DNA of 64,000 bases. Origin: Bacteroidota bacterium. Its GTDB lineage: Bacteria > Bacteroidota > Bacteroidia > Chitinophagales > Chitinophagaceae. Positions 21,056 to 28,783 of this stretch are shown in pieces (the first letter of the stretch is position 1; each line of letters starts with the position of its first letter). The stretch covers positions 1 through 64,000 of the forward strand of contig JAKQGX010000001.1 in assembly GCA_029573235.1 (NCBI GenBank), read 5' to 3'. The notes under the pieces were generated by a model that was not told the DNA's origin, did no database searches, and saw only the letters and a program-made list of their open reading frames with translations. Made by a program: the position numbers and the translations under genes.

Positions 21056-22114
21056 TTATGGTTGGTGCGAAGGCCATTCACTACGATGCTTTCGCAAAGG
21101 ATGTTCTTTTGATTTGTTGAATATTTTGATGCCGTTTTCCCTGCCGGCACGGTTTTGTCGTTGTTGTTCTTCGGGAAGGTTTTTCTCCTCCTTACAGTAT
21201 TCGCTACAACATCCCTCAAAACTAGCAGCGCACTGCGGGCATTGAATGAAAAGCAAGTGGCAGCCGTCGTTGCTACAATTGGTATGGGTGTCGCAGGGGG
21301 TGCCGCATTGATGACAATGTGCTATGATATCCGGTGTGATGCGTTCTCCCAAGCGGTCGTCAAACACAAAGTTTTTACCGATAAACTTAATAGGTAGATT
21401 TTGCTCTTTGGCTTTACGGGTATATTCGATGATGCCGCCTTCTACATGAAAGACTTTTTGAAATCCTTTATAACGCAGGTAGGCACTGGCTTTTTCGCAA
21501 CGAATACCTCCGGTGCAGTACATGATGATGTTTTTGTCTTTTTGCCCTTCCAGCATGTTTACTGCCATGGGTAATTGGTCTCGAAAAGTGTCGGATGGTA
21601 TCTCGATGGCGTTTTCAAAATGCCCCACTTCATATTCATAGTGGTTGCGCATGTCCACTATAACGGTGTTTTCATCTTCTGCAAGAGCATTAAATTCATG
21701 GGCTTTCAGGTACACTCCGGTTTGTGATGGGTCGAAAAGTGGGTCGTCGATGCCGTCTGCTACTATCTTATCTCGCACTTTCATTTTCAATACCCAAAAC
21801 GATTTTCCATCATCTTCCACAGCAATGTTCATACGAATTTGGTTCAACTCCGGAGCAGCGGCATACAAGGTAGCTACCATCGTTTCATAGTGGGTGGCTG
21901 GTACGCTCACTTGAGCATTGATACCTTCGTGGGCAATGTATATTCTTCCGAATACTTGCAGGTCAAACAGCTTGGTGTATAGGCTGTCTCGAAAGGCTTG
22001 CGGGTCAGCAATGGTAAAATACTTGTAAAAGGAAACCGTTGTACGCGGCGTTGTTTCTTCATACAAACGACGCTTCAGTTCCTCGTTGGAGATGCGGTTG
22101 TGTAACACTGGCAT
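21056..22114 (-). CDS. trhO: tRNA uridine hydroxylase, rhodanese family
   Basis: Rhodanese active site [17 protein letters not shown]-terminal Cys-rich [14 protein letters not shown]. Confidence 0.92.
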   Translation of the reverse strand: MPVLHNRISNEELKRRLYEETTPRTTVSFYKYFTIADPQAFRDSLYTKLFDLQVFGRIYIAHEGINAQVSVPATHYETMVATLYAAAPELNQIRMNIAVEDDGKSFWVLKMKVRDKIVADGIDDPLFDPSQTGVYLKAHEFNALAEDENTVIVDMRNHYEYEVGHFENAIEIPSDTFRDQLPMAVNMLEGQKDKNIIMYCTGGIRCEKASAYLRYKGFQKVFHVEGGIIEYTRKAKEQNLPIKFIGKNFVFDDRLGERITPDIIAHCHQCGTPCDTHTNCSNDGCHLLFIQCPQCAASFEGCCSEYCKEEKNLPEEQQRQNRAGRENGIKIFNKSKEHPLRKHRSEWPSHQP

Positions 22115-22240
22115 GGTGTACTTGCTTCTTTTATTGAGGTGAATAAATGAGGTGCAAAGGTATTACAAATACTTGAGTTGCATTTATCCACCGCTATTTA
22201 CTTATTTTTATTGACCCAAAAATTGCACACCGATACTGTC

Positions 22241-22711
22241 ATGAAATCCGTTATGGGCTTTTGTTTGATGTTGCTGATGGCTGTTTGCTGCAAGGCACAA
22301 CCCCAAAAAATTCCGTTGCGTATGTTGCAAGGGTATCATGCCAATGCAAAACTTCGTTTGGACAAAGGAGTTCAGTATTTAGTCTTTAGTAAGGAGGCTG
22401 ATTTTGAGCGTTATTTTGGTAAAAGCTTTGAAAAAGACAAACCCCGATTTGAGTTTGAGCATGTAGTTGTAATGCTGACAGCACCCACCAAAGAACAATA
22501 TTTCTTGAGCTTCGAATCTGAAGCATACAAAGCCGGCGGCACTATTGAGGTGTATTGTACGGTGCGCAAAGAGCCACATTTACTCACGTACAATGATCAT
22601 CCCATTGCTATTGCGGCTATCCCCAAGTACTTTGCCGTGCACACGATTAAGTTTTATTCTACTGCCAAAAAACGAAAGCTGCTCCGAACCATTGCGGTAA
22701 GCCCCAGGTAA
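22241..22711 (+). CDS. Hypothetical exported protein
   Basis: Start at MKSVMGFCLMLLMAVCCKAQ gives a signal peptide; longer ORF from 22178 less likely. Confidence 0.65.
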   Translation: MKSVMGFCLMLLMAVCCKAQPQKIPLRMLQGYHANAKLRLDKGVQYLVFSKEADFERYFGKSFEKDKPRFEFEHVVVMLTAPTKEQYFLSFESEAYKAGGTIEVYCTVRKEPHLLTYNDHPIAIAAIPKYFAVHTIKFYSTAKKRKLLRTIAVSPR

Positions 22712-22808
22712 TACTCCATTCCATTTTGTTGTTGGGTTGCAGCAATGAACGTTGAATTGGATTCAAAAGGAGTGAGCTTAGCGGCACAATGGGTTATTGA
22801 ATACTCGA

Positions 22809-22845
22809 GAAAAAAAATAACCCGACAGCATTGCTATCGAGTTAT
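22809..22845 (-). terminator. Strand-specific terminator for the TlpA-like gene
   Basis: On minus: ataactcgatagca...tgctgtcgggttat, fully paired only with G-U wobbles, then a U-rich run. Confidence 0.7.
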
Positions 22846-22872
22846 AAAAAAAGGGTTGTTAATGCTTTGCTG

Positions 22873-24006
22873 TTACTTTAAAGCCTCTCCCAAAGCGGCA
22901 TCCAGCGAGCTACCTCTCAAATTGGTGGCAATGATTTTACCATCCGGATCTACCAAAAAGTTGGAAGGAATAGATTGTACACCGTAAGTGCGGGCTGCAG
23001 CCGACTCCCAACCTTGCAGGTCGCTCACTTGGTGCCACATCAAGTTGTCGTCTTTGATAGCTTGCTGCCATTTGGCTTTATCATTATCCAGCGAAACGCC
23101 GAGTATCGTAAAGTTTTTTGCTTTATATTTTTGAAAAGCAGCCACCACGTTAGGGTTTTCGGCACGGCATGGCCCACACCAAGAAGCCCAAAAATCTACC
23201 AATACATATTTACCTTTTAGCGAACTCAATGAGATGTTTTTGCCGGAAGGAGTAGGCAGGTCAATTTCGGGAGCTGGTGAGCCAATGATATTGCTGCCAC
23301 CGGCATTGCTATTGCTGCTCGGTGCGGCTACTTCGTTTATCTTCGCAACAAATTCCTTAGCAACGGCGCTATTGGGGAATCTTGTCAATAATGATTGGGT
23401 AAATGTTTTGAGGTACTCTGTTTCGGTAGCCGCATTCAGCATTGATACGGCAAAGATGGCATTCGGAAGATAAGCTGTCGTGTCGGAATATTGTTCTACA
23501 AAGCGTGTCAGTTTAAAGTTCATCGTTTCGAGGTCGGCATTGGCTTTTTGTAGCATGCTGTCATTACCACGAGCACGCATCGAGTCGATAACGATGGAAA
23601 GGGTATTAAAGTCTTTAAGGCTGCTTCTGATATGTCCTAAAAATCCTTGCAAACTGGCTGATGACGCAGAGCCAATCACTTTATAATCTGTTAAGTTATT
23701 CCAATCGCCGGTGATTTTTGTTGTGCCTTTATCCATAGAAAGTAGGATGAACTGATCGCCCTGAAAACGGATACGATACAGCCCGGGTTCGGTGCTATGA
23801 CCGCTCATTTCAAAACTTCCGTTGGCATCACTATGGGCAGAGTCAACGGTAACAATATTATTGTTGATGCTCAACTCCTCTAAGTACACAATATGCTTGG
23901 GCATGTGCTCTATAGTGCCTCGTAACGTGAAATTTTTATCACGAGAGCTACACCCCCCAGCGAGTAAAGCCGCTACAATAAAAAAGAATAGGTAATGTTG
24001 CCTCAT
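22873..24006 (-). CDS. TlpA-like thioredoxin-fold lipoprotein with DUF4369-type N-terminus
   Basis: FWASWCGPCRAENP active site; lipobox LLAGGC; N-terminal FTLRGTIEHMPKHIVYLEEL. Confidence 0.9.
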   Translation of the reverse strand: MRQHYLFFFIVAALLAGGCSSRDKNFTLRGTIEHMPKHIVYLEELSINNNIVTVDSAHSDANGSFEMSGHSTEPGLYRIRFQGDQFILLSMDKGTTKITGDWNNLTDYKVIGSASSASLQGFLGHIRSSLKDFNTLSIVIDSMRARGNDSMLQKANADLETMNFKLTRFVEQYSDTTAYLPNAIFAVSMLNAATETEYLKTFTQSLLTRFPNSAVAKEFVAKINEVAAPSSNSNAGGSNIIGSPAPEIDLPTPSGKNISLSSLKGKYVLVDFWASWCGPCRAENPNVVAAFQKYKAKNFTILGVSLDNDKAKWQQAIKDDNLMWHQVSDLQGWESAAARTYGVQSIPSNFLVDPDGKIIATNLRGSSLDAALGEALK

Positions 24007-24139
24007 TCAGAAATGTAATTTTTTTCGGCTGCAAACCTAAATAAATATTCGCTCCAAAAAAGTTAAGTTTCTTCCGCCTTGGCAAAGATTATTACAGTTT
24101 TCTGACAAAAAAAATAGACACGGATAAGATATTTGCATC

Positions 24140-25147
24140 ATGCTACAAAAGTTGCGCATCGCTGCTACAGTCCTTGTTTCTGCCTTCTTGCTATCGGCTT
24201 GCGAAAAAGCAGAAAAACCGTTCCAATTACCTTCTTTAGGTACGTCACAATTTGCAACTGTTAAAATGGGACAGGATTATACCGATCAAGTCTATTTTAA
24301 TTTTGAAACCGGCACCATAGCCAAAACCAGTTTAGTAGCCTCTTGGGACTTGGCTTTTGAAAGTAGTAAAGAGGGGTTTCATGTTTTTATGAATGGGGCA
24401 AAAAATATTTTTGTATTCAACACCCGACAAAAAGATGGCGCATCGGTTCTGAACAACTATATCTCGAAAATAAAAGACAGCACTTTCGCTTTTGACGCAC
24501 CCTGTGCCATGCCCGACTCTACCGGTGTGGGTGATTGGCGGCAGCCAGACGGCAGCTCCAAGGGAGATGTTTATATTGTAAAAATGAGTACCACCAAGTA
24601 CAAAAAAATTATTATCAATAGTGTTTCAGACGCCGCGTATTCATTGTCTTATGGCGACCTCGCCAGCAATAGTTTGACCACTATCAGCATCCCCAAAAAT
24701 CCGGATTACAACTACGCTTATTTCACCTTTGATGATGGCGGCAGCATCGTGTATCCCGAGCCTCCCAAAGCAACTTGGGATATCGTGTTTACCCGCTATC
24801 GCTACATCTATTACGATATGGGCAACTTCCCTTATCAAGTATCGGGAGTATTATTAAACCCTACCGGCACCTCGGCTGTAAAGGATTCAACAGTAGGATA
24901 TGCCAAAATTACTTATCAAGATATTGCGAACAAATCCTTTTCTCATTTCAGAGATGTCATTGGCTTCGATTGGAAAAGCGCCAACATCAACGAAGAATCC
25001 AACACCGCTATCTACACCGTGCAATCGCAAAAAACCTATGTTGTAAAGACCCAGCGCAACCAATATTGGAAATTACACTTCACCAATTTCTATGATGCAA
25101 ATGGGGTAAAAGGTAGCCCTTCTTTTGAGTTTGAACGGATACAATAA
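24140..25147 (+). CDS. HmuY-like lipoprotein
   Basis: Lipobox AFLLSAC; GQDYTDQVYFNFETG...SWDLAFES and TWDIVFTRY resemble the HmuY fold family. Confidence 0.65.
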   Translation: MLQKLRIAATVLVSAFLLSACEKAEKPFQLPSLGTSQFATVKMGQDYTDQVYFNFETGTIAKTSLVASWDLAFESSKEGFHVFMNGAKNIFVFNTRQKDGASVLNNYISKIKDSTFAFDAPCAMPDSTGVGDWRQPDGSSKGDVYIVKMSTTKYKKIIINSVSDAAYSLSYGDLASNSLTTISIPKNPDYNYAYFTFDDGGSIVYPEPPKATWDIVFTRYRYIYYDMGNFPYQVSGVLLNPTGTSAVKDSTVGYAKITYQDIANKSFSHFRDVIGFDWKSANINEESNTAIYTVQSQKTYVVKTQRNQYWKLHFTNFYDANGVKGSPSFEFERIQ

Positions 25148-25157
25148 GGGTTGCTTA

Positions 25158-27224
25158 TTATTTTGCAGAACCGCTTGGGGCTTGTCTTTCCGCTTCCGGC
25201 TGTGTACCGCCACCTATCCCAAATAGTCTATACGCCAATTCGGTAGCCGTTGTTTCAAGTTGCTTATAGGGCATTGTCTGTGGTGCTATGATTGCTTTTC
25301 CATTGCTATCGGTAACGGAAAAAGCAATTCGTAAGGATTGCCCACTGCCTACAAACTGAATGTGGGCTATCGGTGCATTTTGAGAGTTACTTTCCCAATC
25401 AATATGCAGCTTTTTTAAAGCAGCTATAAAGCCTTCGGGTGCATTGCCCATGCGGAGTTGCAGACTCATGCGCAAGCCGGAGTAGGGTATGAGCTGCGGG
25501 TATTGGCAATAGGCATCATATAGGTATTGGCGGTAGCCCCTGTCATCGTCTAATGCTTGGGCACAGGTGGCTTTCGCCAACAGGGTTCTGGCAAGGAGTA
25601 GTTTTTCGTAATCCTTGTCCAGTTGAGGGTCGGCGAGTACCTTGTTGAAATACTGCATCGCTTGTGGGTAATCACCTTTTTTCATCAGCAGGTTGCCCAG
25701 CATATACTCGTAGTATTTATGTATAGCGGTTCGCTTATCATCGGCTAATTGTTTTTTAAATCGTTCGTAAAAAAAGGAAGTGCTAAAGTCGCGTATCAGT
25801 ATCCATACTTCGTCCCAGGTTACGGTGCTCTCCGTCGAAAAGAGTTTATAAATCACCCGGTCGCGCTCGGGGTTTTGTGCAAACTGTTGAATGATTAAAA
25901 ACTGTTGCACGTATTTTTCCGTAGTGAGTTGTGCTATTTTGGCCCATACCATGGGGTGATACCACCAGTTGGCATGTTCCCATTTTTGGGCTTCTATCTC
26001 TTGTATTTTTTGTTGTAGTTTCAGCAGTTGAATGCTGAAGCTGTAATGTGTTTGCCCCAGGGTAGTGCCGATATGGGTTTCCTTAAACTGTGCCGCTTTT
26101 TCGGTGTAGCGCGCTGCTTCTTTCCGTTGCCCATCGTATAGGAGACAGCGGGCTAACGCAATATTATACCAGCCAAATCCCGGGGTGCTGCCATTGGCTT
26201 TTATCATGTCTTTGGTGAGTTGAATGCCGGTTTTGGGTTGTCCTTTGTAGATATCCAGTATAGACGAGTAATACACCCATTCTTGCAATCGCTTGTCATA
26301 GCCATCTTGTTCGCTGGCTTTTTGGTAAGCTGCATCTGCCGCTCTGAAATCGCCACAGATGACCCGAAAGGTGGCAAAGTTATTGTAGGGTAGCCTGCCC
26401 GCATCGCGCATCAGTTGGTAGTAACGTGCGGCACTGTCTATTTGAAACGAATAACTGTAAAGAATGGCTTTGTAATGGTACACTGCCAGCTTATCGGCTT
26501 GCTCATATCCGGGTTGAAAGAGGTGGCTATTCAGGGGGTAATCACGTTGAATTTTTTGCATCCCACTATCGAGGTAACGCATTGCCAGGGCTTCGTTGGC
26601 ATCAATAGAATTTTTTAAAAAGGGATATTGTGCCGTTGTAAAAAAACGATTTCGGTGCACCGTCCAACTCAGGTAGTTGTAGGCATCCATATAGTAGTCG
26701 CGCTGAAGATGAAACTGCAATACCCGCCGCAGCAACGCATACACTTTGTCGGGTTCTTCCATATTGCTATAGCAATTCATCAGGTAGTTGGCGATGAGGG
26801 TATAGTCTAATTGATACGAAAATACCGGGTAATATACCATCACATCGGCTGTTCGGGTACGCAGTTCTTTGCGGTAGTCGCGCTCCAAAGTATATAAGGC
26901 TCGCTCAAGGGGAAGCGCCGCATTTTTATAACCAATATAATCGGCGGCATGTTGGTATTTATATGCCCCTTCAAACATCCATCCCACATAATAGGTACTG
27001 TCTATACGGATAAACTCTCGGGAGCGTGGCAAGGCATCTTCGCTGTTGACATCTACTCCTATGCGTTTGGCATCGATCTCATACCGCAGTGTGGAGCGTT
27101 GCCCAACAGGGGCTTGCGCCAAGGCATGGAGGGCAGAAATAAAAAACATTCCCCCCAACAAGAGCCATGCCTTGCCAGTGCATCGAAGGGCGTTTTTTGC
27201 CGACATTTCTTGAGTTATACGCAT
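25158..27224 (-). CDS. TPR-rich hypothetical exported protein
   Basis: 688 aa, signal peptide and multiple helical repeats (e.g. GNLLMKKGDYPQAMQYFNKVL). Confidence 0.75.
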   Translation of the reverse strand: MRITQEMSAKNALRCTGKAWLLLGGMFFISALHALAQAPVGQRSTLRYEIDAKRIGVDVNSEDALPRSREFIRIDSTYYVGWMFEGAYKYQHAADYIGYKNAALPLERALYTLERDYRKELRTRTADVMVYYPVFSYQLDYTLIANYLMNCYSNMEEPDKVYALLRRVLQFHLQRDYYMDAYNYLSWTVHRNRFFTTAQYPFLKNSIDANEALAMRYLDSGMQKIQRDYPLNSHLFQPGYEQADKLAVYHYKAILYSYSFQIDSAARYYQLMRDAGRLPYNNFATFRVICGDFRAADAAYQKASEQDGYDKRLQEWVYYSSILDIYKGQPKTGIQLTKDMIKANGSTPGFGWYNIALARCLLYDGQRKEAARYTEKAAQFKETHIGTTLGQTHYSFSIQLLKLQQKIQEIEAQKWEHANWWYHPMVWAKIAQLTTEKYVQQFLIIQQFAQNPERDRVIYKLFSTESTVTWDEVWILIRDFSTSFFYERFKKQLADDKRTAIHKYYEYMLGNLLMKKGDYPQAMQYFNKVLADPQLDKDYEKLLLARTLLAKATCAQALDDDRGYRQYLYDAYCQYPQLIPYSGLRMSLQLRMGNAPEGFIAALKKLHIDWESNSQNAPIAHIQFVGSGQSLRIAFSVTDSNGKAIIAPQTMPYKQLETTATELAYRLFGIGGGTQPEAERQAPSGSAK

Positions 27225-27360
27225 ACCATTAGCCGATGGTTTATCATACTATTTTGAGCAAGATACCGCAATAAAATTTTTTGCTTTGTTAATTGATGAT
27301 TGGTACCTTCCTTGTATCTCGAATTTCTTTTTCTTTTTTCTAAATTATCTCCTTACATAT

Positions 27361-27393
27361 TTTGTTTTTTTGGTGGAATAGTGTTTATCTTTA
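27361..27393 (+). promoter_or_regulatory. Candidate promoter TTTG-N21-TATCTTTA upstream of the T9SS mini-ORF
   Basis: Matches -33/-7 consensus except the last -7 base; 33 nt before the ATG at 27426. Confidence 0.5.
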
Positions 27394-27425
27394 ACCTATT
27401 CTTAACCTTTTAAACTTTCTCAAAC

Positions 27426-27706
27426 ATGCTACAAAAGCACACATTTAGAAAAATGTTATGGGGGGGGTAATTTTTAATATGTTATCCCTATCCACCCTCG
27501 CACAAGTACCTGCCACCCTGCCGGATGTATGGGTGGACCAAGTTACAACACCGGCACCTTACCACTACACCATTATGGATATGACCGGGCGGGTAATGCT
27601 GCAGGGCAGCACCCCGAGCAAGGAGATAGACATCCGCTCGCTGGGCAGTGGTACGTATTGGTTGCAAATACCCGGCACCCCCAGTCAAAAATTTTTGAAA
27701 CGCTAA
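27426..27706 (+). pseudogene. T9SS mini-protein locus interrupted by a G8 tract (leader 27426-27470 out of frame with CTD ORF 27458-27706)
   Basis: ATG 27426 reads MLQKHTFRKMLWGG-stop; the other frame carries VIFNMLSLSTLAQ...a T9SS sorting domain. +1 or -2 G restores one ORF. Confidence 0.7.
27549..27657 (+). repeat. Direct repeat copy 1 (T9SS CTD segment)
   Basis: 105/109 nt identical to 28494-28602 by manual alignment, constant offset 945. Confidence 0.95.
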
Positions 27707-27718
27707 ATAGAAGGCATC

Positions 27719-28645
27719 ATGAGAACATATATAACCATAATAGCCTTTATGCTGGCAGCCGCCGTGGCGGCTGCCCAGAGCACCCCCCTCTACAAATGCG
27801 ATACCTTCCCCCCCAGTTCCAGACTGTACGGTGGAGGGGCCATGTTAGCCTACTACCAGTTTGGCGGTTATCAGGTATTGTACCACCGTTCCGATTTTCC
27901 GAACATGCCCGCCCAGGGGGTCATCACCGACTTGTACATCCGAAATGCCTGGATGACCCCCAAGGGTGCCTACCTGCCCGGGCTGATGGTGCGGATGGGG
28001 TCGAGCCATTACTCTATGTTTCCCGCTTCTATTCCAAAGGGAGCTATGGTGCATCCCCAGTTAGATACGGTATATTACGACAGCCTCTTTGTGCTGCCGG
28101 ATACGATATGGAAGGACAGTTGGCTGCGGCTGCCGCTGCAAAAGCCCTATGCTTACAGCTTTGGCAACCCGGGTGGCGATAGTGTGCTGAGCCTGGTGGT
28201 AGAGATTACCCACGATTCGTTGGAGTATATCGACCCGGGCCAGGGATATTCTAAATGGTTTGCTACCTATAATATAGATAATCAACATGATCCGTTTAGC
28301 CTTAGCCAACGAATATTGCCTCTGAACCACCAAAAGGGAGCCTTTGGAGGTGGTCCACTGCAACTTGGTTTGTTAGTAATAGGTTTCAATCCCAAACCCG
28401 ATCCGGTGGGGGTGGCACCCTTGCCGGCTCCGGCATCGGGTGGGCAGCTCTACCCCAATCCCGCAAACGATTGGCTGCACCTTACTACCTCTGCACCGGC
28501 ACCTTACCACTATACCATTATGGATATGACCGGGCGGGTAATGCTGCAAGGCAGCACCCCGAGCAAGGCGATAGACATCCGCTCGCTGAGCAGTGGTACG
28601 TACCTCTTGCAATGCGGCAACGAAACCCACCGTTTTGTGAAGTGA
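27719..28645 (+). CDS. T9SS type A sorting domain exported protein
   Basis: Signal peptide MRTYITIIAFMLAAAVAAAQ; C-terminal LYPNPANDWLHL...GRVMLQG...SGTYLLQ...FVK. Confidence 0.85.
   Translation: MRTYITIIAFMLAAAVAAAQSTPLYKCDTFPPSSRLYGGGAMLAYYQFGGYQVLYHRSDFPNMPAQGVITDLYIRNAWMTPKGAYLPGLMVRMGSSHYSMFPASIPKGAMVHPQLDTVYYDSLFVLPDTIWKDSWLRLPLQKPYAYSFGNPGGDSVLSLVVEITHDSLEYIDPGQGYSKWFATYNIDNQHDPFSLSQRILPLNHQKGAFGGGPLQLGLLVIGFNPKPDPVGVAPLPAPASGGQLYPNPANDWLHLTTSAPAPYHYTIMDMTGRVMLQGSTPSKAIDIRSLSSGTYLLQCGNETHRFVK
28494..28602 (+). repeat. Direct repeat copy 2 (T9SS CTD segment)
   Basis: See copy 1 at 27549-27657. Confidence 0.95.
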
Positions 28646-28783
28646 GTAGAATAAAACCAAGCCCAAGATTTCAAGAAGTTTTTTTCCGCATCGCCACTGC
28701 CTCCATAAAAGAGCGGTGGCGATGGTTTTTGGGGTGAGGAGGAGCAATAGGCGGTAGATTTCCTATTGCTGCTTACAAGCACA

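Noticed and set aside
27529-28182. 217 aa plus-strand ORF overlapping the T9SS gene
   Set aside because: Out of frame with two T9SS-domain ORFs; biased composition explained by local high GC.
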